Shown: piece after piece, positions 46,880 through 57,114 of the stretch
Layout: each line of letters opens with the position of its first letter
Numbering within the stretch: the stretch's first letter is position 1
Source: Panorpa germanica
Lineage: Eukaryota; Arthropoda; Insecta; Mecoptera; Panorpidae
NCBI GenBank assembly: GCA_963678705.1
Contig: OY783220.1
Location: 682,001 to 746,000 of the forward strand
Direction: 5' to 3'
Length of the DNA: 64,000 bases
Made by a program: the position numbers and the translations under genes
The notes under the pieces: generated by a model
Told to the model about the DNA's origin: nothing
The model's input: the letters and a program-made list of their open reading frames with translations, nothing else
Databases searched by the model: none

Positions 46880-48600
46880 AGGGCTTGTGTCCTATGCCCT
46901 AATTCAGCGGTTCTCAAAGTGTGGCAAAATGAAGGCTAAGGGGGGGCCCAAAGCTTGGTTGAAAAATTAATTAAATTTACTTTACTTCCAACTATGCTTT
47001 CTTAAACACTTAGAAATCCTCAAATCTTGTTTGGAAAAATATTTTAATGAGAACTTGGACGGTTTGGCATGGATTCAAAACCCGTTCAAACCATCACTTG
47101 ATGAGTGTCTTCCTCAACATGAAGGAAAAAGAAAATCTCATTGACCTCCAAGGTGACACTGTGCTTAAAATGAAGTTTTAAGAATCTTCTCTCACATCGT
47201 TCTGGATTGGTGTACAAAAGGAACATCCAATTTGAGTGAAAGGGAATTGAAAATACTCACTCCATTCGCAATACTCACTCACTCTTGTGAAACTGGGTTT
47301 TCTGCTCTAGCTGCCATGAAGAGTAAATATCGCTCAAGATTGGATGTGACCAAAGAACTCAGAGTATAGCGTTATCAGAACTGACACCGCGTTTCAAGAA
47401 ACTATGCGCAGGAAAAAACAAGCACATCCTTCACACTGAAGCTCTTTTTATTATTATTGCTTTGAGTTACAAATAACAATTATGTATTATAGTAGCTAAA
47501 ATACCTAAATAAATTGTAATTCTTTGTATAGAATTTGTTGTTTGAGTATGATTAAACATATTGCCCCATTAGAGTATGCATAGAATGTGCAAAACTTAAC
47601 TAAATAAAAATTGACTGTAAAATGTTAAAATGCGACTCCCTTATAATAAATAGTACGCTTACATGTAGGGGGGCCCGGCTTACAGCTGGATTATGCAAGG
47701 GGGCTCGAAGTAAAAAGTTTGAGAACCGCTGCCTTAATTGATATAAAAGTGTACCATATATTGATAAGGTGAGTTTCTAGAACCTCATATGTTAAATTTC
47801 TTCGTTTTACAACATTCCAAGACATGTGACCTCACGATCTCTTTTATACCACAGAGCGTAAAAGAGATAGCATATTCAAGACAGAACTCTAACAAGTTTG
47901 CAGGTTACCAACCTTACAATTCATAAATCTTTTGAAGTAACAGTATCGAAAATTTCAACTGTTATATTATGTTCAATATTATGGCTGCCGTAACAGGGTT
48001 AAATAAATAAAAGCTTGTTATACTTTTCTATCAGACGCATGCGTACTAGATACACAGGACATTCTGTTAGATTTGTTACTACTAACAGTTACAAAACATT
48101 ATCACAGCACTGACCTAATCAACAAATAACTTACTCATCTCACTACTTGTTATATACAGTTAATATTAAAAAAAACCTATTTCATTTTCGTAATGTACAT
48201 ATACTTAAGTACACACACAGAAAATTTCAAGTAAATCCGGCGATTATTTTCAAAGTTATGAAAGTTGCCTTTTTTAAGAGGAGCTGCGGGAGATCAGGTA
48301 TAGCAGCTTTAAAATGATTATTTTTACAAATAAAAAAATGTTAAAATACAGTTAAAATTTACCGTAATATGTGTACAAAAGTTTACATTAATACATTTAA
48401 AAGTCTCCACAGGAAAAATTCTTAAAAAATCGCTTTTGAGTTTAATAACTTTAATAACCCCTTACGTCATAAATATGGCAGACATTTGTAGCGCTGAAAC
48501 TACAATTCAAATTTTTAATTGCTACATCTCCGTCAACATTTACATATTATATAAAATAAAAACGTCAATACACATTTTTTAACATTAATTTCAATCAACA
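46880..48600. mobile_element. MITE family A copy 2, split by a hAT element and decayed
   Basis: Left end GGGCTTGTGTCCTATG at 46881 matches the ends at 9428 and 57895. The sequence resumes at 47732 ('TTAATTGATATAAAAGTGTA') after the hAT insert and follows the family to about 48140. A block at 48170-48440, shared with NRF intron 1 (16545/17050), interrupts it before 'ATATGGCAGACATTTGTAGC' (48473) resumes. The right TIR is lost. Confidence 0.65.
46905..47731 (+). mobile_element. hAT transposon relic (827 bp) inside MITE A
   Basis: TIRs CAGCGGTTCTCAAAGT and TTTGAGAACCGCTG; 8-bp duplication CCCTAATT / CCTTAATT (46897-46904, 47732-47739; one mismatch). The inside encodes a degenerate hAT C-terminal dimerisation region: 'FWIGVQKEHP', 'LTPFAILTHSCETGFSALAA' and 'MKSKYRSRLDVTKELRV' (about 47200-47370). 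TIR and protein fit the hAT branch related to ZBED-type genes. Much of the transposase is deleted. Confidence 0.85.
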
Positions 48601-48785
48601 ATAACGGCCATTTTGACACGTCACGAAACGTATATGGGTTGAAGTGGCGGTAATTTTAAACACGTACACATATATATTCGTCGTTCATATATTTGTCGGT
48701 TAATATTTCAATTATCGTAATAAATAAAAGATTTCAAATAATTTCAGGTTTGAATAAGTACGAATATTTAAAACAATATACGAAG

Positions 48786-49866
48786 ATGGCGTTCTCTTGC
48801 AATCTAGTAACGCTCAGCATACTTTCAACAATGACGGCAATTGTTATTGCAAAACTTGGAATAGGACTTGACCCGGAAATGACAGTTAACAAAATGAAAG
48901 CAATGTGGTTGGATAACAAAGAATTGGCAAAAGCAAAAGCATGCTTTAGAGAAATTGGTCCATGCACTCCACTTCTTAAAAACCTTACAGGTACGAAAAA
49001 TCAAAAAAACATTTGTATAGTTTGCCTCGTAGAGATTGGTGCGACATAAACATGCAACACTAATAAAACTCTTACTCTTACTTATTTTTATGAAACCAAA
49101 ATGTTTCATAGCTAAGTCGGAATATCTGAAGAAATTACAAATTTGAATGTTATCTCGAACAAAAGGGTGGAGTACCTACTGAGTCTCTAGGGTAATCGCG
49201 AGTTAGCAGAGACCTTGTTAAATAACTGAGTTTTATTACTTTTTTTTGAAATTTTTTTTTTTTTTATTTCTAAAATAGGTTAAAGGAATTCGTTCGAAAT
49301 ATGAAAGCTTCCGACGTATTAAGTTGCATGTCGCGCTAGTGTAGACGCGTTGTACAACTTTTTATAACAAATGTTGGATGTCGCATGTTCTTGTGTACGG
49401 TACTTAACTCTATAACTTTTATTCCATGGCACATGAGAAAGAGTAAATCTTAAATATGCATTTTGCAAGGAATTACGATAATGTACATTTTTTTAATAAC
49501 TATATTATCTTAAAAATGCCATTAAATACACTAAAGACCTTATTAACCATTAAATATTACTATGTTTTGTGTAAAATATTGCATGTATTTGATCTAACTG
49601 TATTTTTTTACCGTGAAAATTTCTGAGTGAAGGTAAAGTGGAATATGTTTTAGTTTATTATTAAATTATTTTCAGCTTTGCTCCCAGAAGTATACAGGAC
49701 CGCATGCGCCGCCTGCGATGACAGAGAGCGTCAGGTGTACAGGATTGGATCCAGGAACTCATATCTACGAGATTTGGCTTATTTCAATGCACTTGTCGAT
49801 AAAATTGATTTAAATCATATATATACAGATGCATACAAGAATTTTATCTTGGATATATATAATTAA
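48786..49866 (+). CDS. Chemosensory-protein-like (CSP/OS-D) gene 2, two exons
   Basis: Predicted secreted ligand-binding helical protein. Exons 48786-48990 and 49676-49866, 131 aa. Signal peptide ends near residue 22 ('TAIVIA'). Cysteines CFREIGPC and CAAC keep C-x6-C-x18-C-x2-C, and the intron is again phase 1 after exactly 205 coding bases. After the signal it reads 'LGIGLDPEMTVNKMKAMWLD', nearly the same as gene 3, so the two are recent duplicates relative to gene 1. A 3' splice site (ATTTCAG at 48741-48747) lies 38 bases before the ATG, implying an upstream non-coding exon. The intron (685 b) contains a family C copy (about 49036-49400). The tail differs from its paralogues ('NFILDIYN'). 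Confidence 0.8.
49036..49400 (-). mobile_element. Family C composite copy within the gene 2 intron
   Basis: Arms 'GGTGCGACATAAACATGC' (about 49038) and 'GGATGTCGCATGTTCTTGTG' (about 49376) are inverted. Inside, 'GGAATTCGTTCGAAATATGA' with 'CTTCCGACG' (about 49287-49320) is the same LINE-derived junction seen, on the other strand, at 45715-45765. A sequence 'TTGCATGTCGCGCTAGTGTA' at about 49324 is an additional internal arm. Confidence 0.5.
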
Positions 49867-49974
49867 TTATGAAATTGTTAGAACAACTACCATATATTCC
49901 AATAATATATTTATGGTTTGTTTTATGAGCTAATTTAATCTTTGTTATGAGTTTTGGAGCTGTTATACTTTTTT

Positions 49975-50170
49975 TTTCTTTATATTTTGAATGGCTTATT
50001 AGGAACACAGTCCTTTTTTCTCCATATACACTTTACTCTTTTCAATACAACTTAAATTGTATGTCCTACAATCTACCATATCCTGTCGATGGCAAAACAT
50101 AAGTGTTATGCCAACGGCACGGAGTGTTCCCAAGCGGTCATCCAAATACTGACTGTGCCCAATGATTATA
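49975..50170 (-). repeat. 5S-rRNA-derived SINE-like sequence
   Basis: The reverse complement of 50095-50165 reads GGGCACAGTCAGTATTTGGA followed by TGACCGCTTGGGAACACTCC and GTGCCGTTGGC. This follows the 3' half of insect 5S rRNA (GGGC..GGTTAGTACTTAGATGGG..GACCGCTTGGGAACACCGCGTG..GTTGGC) with a small deletion. Downstream on the minus strand a tail 'AAAAAAGGACTGTGTTCCTA' ending in A-rich sequence (about 50017-49970) is shared with 33540-33600. A 5S-headed SINE (SINE3 type) that is 5'-truncated explains both; a plain 5S pseudogene does not explain the shared tail. Confidence 0.65.
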
Positions 50171-50770
50171 TTTTTATCTTAAGCTTTTTAGCTTTAGCTA
50201 GCTTTAAGTGAAAGACAATTTTCTGCCCAGGTAATTATGGAGTTGATAGCGTCTTTTAACAGTAAAAAAAGCAGTTATATTTTGATCTATCTTTTTATTT
50301 AAAAAGTAATTAAAAAGGCAAGTTCATGTTTTTAAAAAGATGTTAGCGTATTATAAGTAACTAATTTTTATATTTATTAAAATTGGTCTGGACATTTATT
50401 CGTCATAATTCGTCGCTAGAGATCACAGAGAAAAAATTAATCAAAGTTAGTCGAGAACAGACTGCACTTATTATTCTACAGATTTTAACGTATCACTAAA
50501 AATTAACCTGTAAAATTGCAATTCATTTTTTAAACAGCTATATCTCTGTCATCTTTTGGCTATTTAAAGTCAAATTTTACAAATTTCATTAAAAAGTCAA
50601 TTTCATCATAGTCATTACAAATTTAAGTCAAATATTACAATTTAAAAATGTAATTAAAATTTGAAATAAAATTACTATTTACTTTTTCAAAATGAAATGA
50701 CATGCCTGAACTTAAACCAGCGTTGCAGCGATAGGACAAACGCTGGTATAATTATAATTAAATATGATAA
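50171..50770. other. AT-rich intergenic DNA
   Basis: No gene or repeat identified. Confidence 0.35.
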
Positions 50771-51660
50771 TTTGCGACATCTAACATTTGTTGAAAGAAG
50801 TTGTACAACACGTCCACGCTGGTGTGACATGTAACTTAATACATCAGCATCTTTTATAGTTCATACTAATAATTCATTCAACCAGTTTTGTATGTTTAGA
50901 AAAAGTAATAAGAGTCAGTTCCTTAACAATAGCATTGACAGCAAATGCAGGAGTATCTGTTGTCATTAAATCCAATGCGTTGGCTGCTTTCCAAGTAGGT
51001 GGTTACTTATACCGCAATACCAGTGCTAAAGCCAGTGTGGACGTATGGAGTGCAACTCTGGGGTTACATAGAGACCTGAAGACTAACACTGTCAGAGAAG
51101 AAATCAAATATATAGCAGCGAAGCACGAATTGTGCAGCAAATGTTGCTTGATAGTAATGATGTTCGAAGACTTCGCAGGACTAAACCTTTGGACCTAGTA
51201 ATCTAATCATGTAGAATTGTTTATTGGGGTAATCCTACCACACCGTGTAATTTTAAGTTGTAGTATTATAAAAAAAAATATCGGAAGGCTCAGTTCCATA
51301 AACCATGTGCGGTAATGAGGATGTTCTGTTGGCAGCCGCAGCTTGTTTGATAATAGGTACAATTTCTAAGATTATACTAGAGACTGTGAACCTAATCGAC
51401 GCATTTGTTCGAGATCACATTCAAAATCGCTAACTTTTGTGGTTTACCGCCAAGCTTTGGAAACGTTTCTGTATAATTAAAATACTCCATAGTGTTTTAA
51501 AGAATAGCAAAAGACGAGTTTTTATTAGAATCGCATGGCGTTAAAATGACAACACATTTCATACACTCATCTCTAAATAACGTTAATTTATGAATGAAAA
51601 TATATAAATGCTAGATGCCGCATGTTGAAGTCGCACTACTCTGGTACACCAATATGTACG
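50771..51660 (+). mobile_element. Family C composite copy with LINE scrap
   Basis: Shares order and orientation with 45770-46236: 'TTTAGAAAAAGTAATAA', 'TTCCTTAACAATAG', 'GAGATCACATTCAAAATC', 'TATATAAATGCTAGATG' and the arm 'TCGCA'. Inside (50935-51198) an open stretch includes 'LHRDLKTNTVREEIKYIAAK', the post-RT H-R-D-L-x-x-x-T-V-x-E-E-I block of Jockey-like LINEs. The repeated carriage of LINE pieces by this family is notable. Confidence 0.5.
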
Positions 51661-51889
51661 AGGCATTACATATTAATTTGCTAGTAAACTAACTGGTGTT
51701 TATCGAGTGCCTGAGGGGATGTGTAAATAGTCAAAGCTATATTATTCTTATTTAATTGTTTATAGAAAGGATGTCCTAAAGGAAATGCGTGATGAAATAA
51801 TGAAAGTGATTCTTATTAACTGGTGACATCATTTTTAGTAAATGTCAATTGGATGACTGATGAAGTTAGTAAAACTGTAATACTAAAGA

Positions 51890-52375
51890 GTCAGCAAAAT
51901 TGAGCGCAACTAAGACCACTGACTACTCGTTTTGGAAAGCTACCAAGAAGTTTAAGCAACCGCAGTTCTCAATTACATCAATATGAACAATGAGCAATGA
52001 AGAAAAAGCAGCGGTATTTGCTAGCCATCTGGAAAAAGTGTTTGTTCCATACCAAGCGAAATACGGCCAGAAGAAGAGATATATGAATATTAAAGAATGT
52101 TACATAAGCTAGAACTACCTATAGCGAAATTAAGAATTAAAGAGATCAAATACATAACCCTAACTGATTTAATCCATAGGAAATATCCAGGTTACGATCT
52201 AATACCTGCTAAAATTCTGAAAAAACTACCTGCTATTATAGTATACTAGGAACTAGGTTCTATGTTATCCAATGGACGGTGACACAAATCATAATGATTC
52301 CTCAGCCAGGAAAGAATCTGGATGATGTTACGTCCCATCGACCTATAAGCCTCCTCTCTATAATTAGCTATAACG
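51890..52375 (+). pseudogene. Jockey-like LINE fragment (before and into the RT)
   Basis: In broken frames: 'EEKAAVFASHLEKVFVPYQA' (about 52000-52060), 'IKEIKYITLTDLIHRKYPGY' with 'DLIPAKILKKLP' (52140-52230), and 'QIIMIPQPGKNLDDVTSHRP' with 'ISLLSIIS' (52285-52365). This matches the Jockey order A-x-x-F-A-x-H-L-x-x-V-F, K-x-P-G-x-D-L-I, then I-x-x-I-P-K-P-G-K and R-P-I-S-L-L. Stops are frequent. It is cut on the right by a Harbinger-end fragment. Confidence 0.8.
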
Positions 52376-52385
52376 ATCAACCATT

Positions 52386-52470
52386 GTTGCAAACCTTAGC
52401 CCCGAATCCACCCGAAGCGAATGTGATTACAACTGTTGTTAGTGAGAGATCGCGATATGTGATATGAGCC
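52386..52470. mobile_element. Solo end of the Harbinger-like MITE family
   Basis: 'GCAAACCTTAGCCCCGAATC' through 'AATGTGATTACAACTGTTGT' matches the TIR of 34643-35145 minus its outermost 25 or so bases. Only one arm is present, so it is a broken copy. Confidence 0.7.
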
Positions 52471-53040
52471 TAACTATCATCGAATGAACTCTGATTACAA
52501 CCCTATCGGCTGCGGAGTCGGACTGTACCGACTCCGACTCCGGTTTGAACTGCGTACAGTGAAAATATTAAATTTCTGTTATACTTTATTAAAATATATA
52601 AATAATATAAATAAACAAATCGCAATATAATGGTTTTTAGTCAATGTAAAATTTAGATTCATTTCAATTTTACTTTCAACTCAAACCCACTAAGAACAAA
52701 ATATGAATGCACAATCTAGTAATATTTAATCTAAAATTAGTCTTATTTTATTGCTTATTTAAAAAAAACCTTGATAGCATGTTTTTAAGATTTTATGACC
52801 TTTAAAAGAATCTTCGTAAATAGCTTTATGATAATGTTAATGACCAAGAAGGAAAACTTCTATGGTAATATGCAAATGGTAGATTTACTTTTAAAAAAGT
52901 AGTAAAAATAGGTAACAAAACATTGCATATTAGGTAAAATCGTTTATATATATATATATATATACCGGGCCACTATATGATGTTATGCAAATATGATGAG
53001 TACTCGATAAAGAAAACCAGTATTTAGACACTCTAATCTA
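52471..53040. other. AT-rich intergenic DNA with a short (TA)n tract
   Basis: (TA)n at 52945-52964, just left of the duplicated promoter block, as a longer (TA)n lies left of the second block at 62878. A GACTC/GGAGTC palindromic cluster occurs at 52515-52545. No gene. Confidence 0.4.
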
Positions 53041-53283
53041 ATTCCATGTACCTAGGGCTAAATTCTATTCACGATTGCAATAACGGTTCTCCTATGGCTG
53101 TATTTGACATATAAATAACTTTCGCTACTTTATTGAACATAATGAGTACAATGCGTGCTTCTTCGTAACCAGTAATTGTTTGCATTGCAAAATATGTTTT
53201 TATGCCCAATACTTGAGTATATAAGGAAATGCATCCTTACCGTTATGCCTCATTAGCTGTTCTTGTCAACTTAAGTCAGTTAG
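53041..53283 (+). promoter_or_regulatory. TATA promoter and non-coding leader exon, probably of CSP-like gene 3
   Basis: A palindrome-like TTTGCATTGCAAA (about 53179-53191) precedes a TATA box GTATATAAGG (about 53217). A roughly 35-65 base leader follows and ends CAGTTAG|GTAAGTTTTC (donor after 53283). The block is conserved with 63150-63389 in the palindrome, TATA, leader and donor, far better than the DNA around it. Gene 3 has a matching 3' splice site (TTTCAG, 57070-57075) 39 bases before its ATG, so an intron of about 3.8 kb is proposed. The link needs RNA evidence. Confidence 0.5.
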
Positions 53284-53929
53284 GTAAGTTTTCTTTTCAA
53301 TATGTAACATTTTTGATTTTATTTATGCAACATAGTATTCAATTAAAAAATATGCAGTATATTATGTAATTTTTGGAATATTAGTTATATGTACTTGTAT
53401 GTATTCATATTGTTAATAATTGCATGCAATATTCATATTTGTATATCAATATCTTGCTTTTATATTTAATTAATGTTAGAATTAAGATTTCTTTGTCTCA
53501 ATTCATTTATATTTTATGCCTAGTTGTTTTTGTATACACTGCCTCTGTGGCAAACAACAATATTTCTTATGTAAACATTTTTTGTTTATATGAGTCACTT
53601 CTCTAGAGTTCGACACTACGTATTTGGTCCTAATTCGTTCTTATCGCTTCAACACTCAAACCAACAGCACGCTTAACCTTTTTGGTGCATATACATAAAA
53701 TAAAAAATACTCATATTTTTATTTATAACTAAAACCGCGAGTTACATTTACTTAGTGTTGTAACTAGTATTCTTATTAACTAAAGTATTTAATCAATTTA
53801 TATGTATTTCAATAGTGTAGTTTTAAAATAAATGTAATCTAAAAAAGTTCTGATGTTTTGCTGTGTCTTTTGATATAAATAAAAAATTACAATTAATTAG
53901 TTAATAGGTAAAAGGTCTTTCATAACAGA

Positions 53930-54570
53930 ATTGTGCGCCCACTAAGCTATTGAAAGGAACTGAGCGACATTTGCCGTTCGAGAATTTAGATACCGCCGAC
54001 AGATCGCAGATATGCCCTAGGCAACCAATAGATCTCTATAAGGTCCAAACTCCACAAACACATATATTGCTTTACATTCTTCCTTCTAAATCGTCTAATT
54101 TCCATTTCATTACCTTTTATATTAAACCTAAACTTTTTCTAATTAATTCTAAAATTACTTATGCCTCATCTTGTCCTCTCTTCTTTTTATTTTCTTCCCT
54201 CTTATTGATCCCATTTGTTTTTCTCTTTACCTTTGCCAACCTTGTTTTCCCTTTCCTGCCTGCTTCAAGTATTCTTTTACCACCTTTTCATTATTTATCT
54301 TAAATTTCAATTTTCACATTCTGCAAGCTCTTCCTTGCTCGTTTTCCGGATACCTAAGTTTGTTTTATCTGCTCATTCTACATCTGGCTATTAATTTGTC
54401 TTGTGTATCTTGCGTCTTTTTCCTTTATGTATGCTGGCCTCCCTCTCCGACATTGTTTGTACCCCCTTTTGTACTTCTCCTGGTACACTTTCACCATTTA
54501 ACTAGATGTCACAAATTGAAATATTCATCGTTCAAACTTTTAACTGTAAACAATTTTCTGTGCAATTGAT
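53930..54570 (-). pseudogene. GA-rich LINE relic, antisense
   Basis: C/T-rich on +; same order of phrases as 63540-63990 ('TTCTTTCTAAATCGTCTAAT', 'CTCATTC', 'TAGATGTCACAA', 'TTTCTGTGCAA'). The reverse complement yields charged fragments typical of this family. The + strand open frames at 53950-54569 are by-products. Confidence 0.5.
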
Positions 54571-54990
54571 TTAAGACATTGCACGGGTTTAGGTTCCTGC
54601 AGGTGTGTGCTATATTTCTTATTCAAAATTATTTTAATACGCTAATTGCGAAGGTCTCCGTTACCTTAAAATGTATAATATTGTGTAAAGTTTCAAAATC
54701 TTATAAATTGAATAAACTGGGATTAATTTCCAATTATTCAGTGTGTACCCACATTACATTAAATATGTGTTCCCTGTATATTCATATATACTACATAATG
54801 TGAAAATAATATCCTGTATATATATTATATATACACCTACATTTTGCATGTATATGAAATGAGTAAACATGATAGTAAAAGTGTGGGGTACGTACTTAAC
54901 ACACAAAAAATACTTTATTATTTTAAATACAAGTCATTTTTATTGATTATTATAATATATATTAGTTTGTTGTAACAGAGTAACGAGTAA
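54571..54990. other. AT-rich intergenic DNA
   Basis: No gene. Short TATATA-rich palindromic stretch at 54815-54835. Confidence 0.35.
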
Positions 54991-55880
54991 CGTTGTCAGA
55001 GATCTATTAGAGACTTATAGAAGAGAAATAGAGAGAATGCAAGAAAGCAAAATAAAATGTGTACTGGGACTTATAGATGCACGTCTGAGTACATGGTTCT
55101 GGAAGAGGTGAAGAGGGACAACCTAACAGTAGAAGCAGCTATAAGGGCAGTGAGATTTGAGGAAAAAATGGGATGGGCGAACGGTGCACTCCTGAGGAAA
55201 ATAAGAGAAGGGGATATCAAACAAGAGCAATGGGGAGGTATGAAAGGAAGGAAAGAATAGTTGGAAAGGAATGGAATGGAAATAGAGGCGGTGGTGAGAA
55301 AGAAGGCGGATGGAAAAAGGGTAAAGGAGGAGCTGTGAATCAGATATAGACAGGTGCAACAATAGGAAAGAATGAGCAAATTGAATGAAAGGAAATGAAT
55401 AGCAGATACAATGTCAGATATAGAAAATTATGGGAAAGTGTGGTGCCAGAGTATATAAGAGTAATGGAGAGTGACCTGAAGATTGTTAGAAGAACAGCGA
55501 GATTTAGATTGGAGAACGATGAAAATAGAAGTAGATACTGGGTGGACGAAGAAGAAAAGAAGTGTATGGTTTGCAAAGTAAAGGTGGAGACACTGTTAAA
55601 AGGAGGAAAGGAAGGGGACAAATGGATGGCAAAAGTATTTAGAATGAGGAAGTGAAAAACCATAGGGCTTATGTCTGAACAGAGTGATAGAGGTAAAAGG
55701 TTGGAGAGGGAAAATTAAATATGAAAGGAAGGTATATCTAAGGTTCAGGTATATATGCTTGATGGTGAGAGTAGTGAATATGAATGTGTAGGGGAAGGTT
55801 TAGGCGTCATTGAATGAGGTGTGAATCTTGAAAGGATGACAGATGTGAATGGAAAAGTTTACGCCATAAAAACATTTAGA
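54991..55880 (+). pseudogene. GA-rich LINE relic, sense (C-terminal ORF2 region)
   Basis: GA-rich frames read 'AVRFEEKMGWANGALLRKIR' (55145-55205) and later 'RTARFRLENDENRSRYWVDE' with 'EEKKCMVCKVKVETL' (55490-55600). This is the ARFRLGNE..RYWE..EE..CR.C..E.ET run found at the end of these ORF2s, with the second half of the cysteine motif missing. The 3' part (55680-55710, 'GTGATAGAGGTAAAAGG') matches 13100-13120 of the first relic, confirming the family. Confidence 0.65.
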
Positions 55881-55976
55881 TAAAGGAATAATCAGAATGC
55901 ATGTGGGTAGAAGGTAACAAAAGTGTATATGAAAATAGCAGGCACATCTATGTTTCTAAATGAGAATTATCTAAAC

Positions 55977-56977
55977 CAGTGGTGGCGAACCTTTTTATGT
56001 GCGCGTGCCAAAAAATTACAAATATTACTTTAATTTCAGTTTTTAATACAGGTGCTTTAGAATTTTATTAAGACAATTTCAAAAATTAATATACAACAAC
56101 TAAGCTAAACATATATATTGCTTTTATACATAGTCATTTTACCTCGTAACCATAGTCAAAATCACGATAGTTCGGCGGCGACTTATACTTAAAAGAGGTT
56201 ATAAGAGCGGTATAAATCTATATTGCGATAATGAATTTTATCTTATTCGTTTCTATATACATTATAGAAAAATAAGTGAGTCAGTGCTTTTTAGTTATCT
56301 CGGCAGTTTATACCCCACAACTTGTTTTAAGTATGAGTCGTCGCCGAACTCTCGGAATTTGAACTATACATAGTAACTGGGAATGTACAAATAAATTAAA
56401 AATACAAAAAATTACCAAAAGACGTAAAAATTACGTAAATACGTAATAAGATTTATATATATCATATATAAATATACATATATATTAAAAACGTACAAGA
56501 AGAAGGAGACTATGTAAAAATAGGAATATATTACCAGTATCAAAGTTAACAAAACAAACATCGTACCTGTTAATTTATTAAAAATTAGAATTTAAAGAAA
56601 AATTAATTTTGGAACTATTGTATTAAAAAAATACTTCTGCTTACCGAAAAACATCTTAAGACTTGGAAGCAACTCAATTGAAACAAGAACAATCAAATGA
56701 AATCGCATACTTAAAGAATAAAGGACTGCTGCATAAAAATAAATAAACTGCTGCTGGAAATCACATGCTGCATAGCGTTGTTTAGTCATTCTATTTTTAA
56801 ATTTGTTTTTTATTGAAGTCAATTCAGAAAAAAACTGATTCAAAACTGATAGAATAGCTATCGCCAGTTTTTTTGAAAAACTAAATGTTGCAATGTAAAG
56901 AACTAAATAAAGTTTATGTGCAAGCAAAATACTTACCTGCTATCTCGGGCACACGTACCATAGGTTCGCCACCATTG
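55977..56977 (-). mobile_element. hAT transposon relic (1001 bp) with a nested MITE
   Basis: TIRs CAGTGGTGGCGAACC (left) and GGTTCGCCACCATTG (right). Flanking 8-mers are ATCTAAAC (55969-55976) and ATCTTGAC (56978-56985), 6 of 8 matching. The minus strand carries 'FFSELTSIKNKFKNRMTKQR' (about 56840-56780), reminiscent of the hAT C-terminal F-S-x-x-x-x-I-K-x-K-x-R-N-R-L-T block. It is interrupted by the family D element. Confidence 0.75.
56155..56364. mobile_element. Family D MITE (210 bp) inside the hAT relic
   Basis: Arms 'CGATAGTTCGGCGGCGACTT' and 'GTCGTCGCCGAACTCTCG' are inverted over about 40 bases. TA flanks (56153-56154, 56365-56366). The relative at 42143-42406 is longer. No coding capacity. 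Confidence 0.75.
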
Positions 56978-57114
56978 ATCTTGACAATTGTTCAGATACT
57001 TTAGAATCATATATGGTGCTGATGTTCTTGGAGTGGCTGGAGTGGCATTAATTTTAAATTAATGATTCATTTCAGATTTAAAGAAGTAGCAACAATTCAA
57101 CTACCCCCTTGAAG

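Noticed and set aside
50095..50165. Functional 5S rRNA gene
   Set aside because: Only the 3' half is present with a deletion in the internal control region, and it continues into a SINE-like tail.
55071..55663. Overlapping minus-strand open frames of 79-107 residues
   Set aside because: Antisense shadows of the sense GA-rich LINE relic (ARFRL..RYW motif on +).
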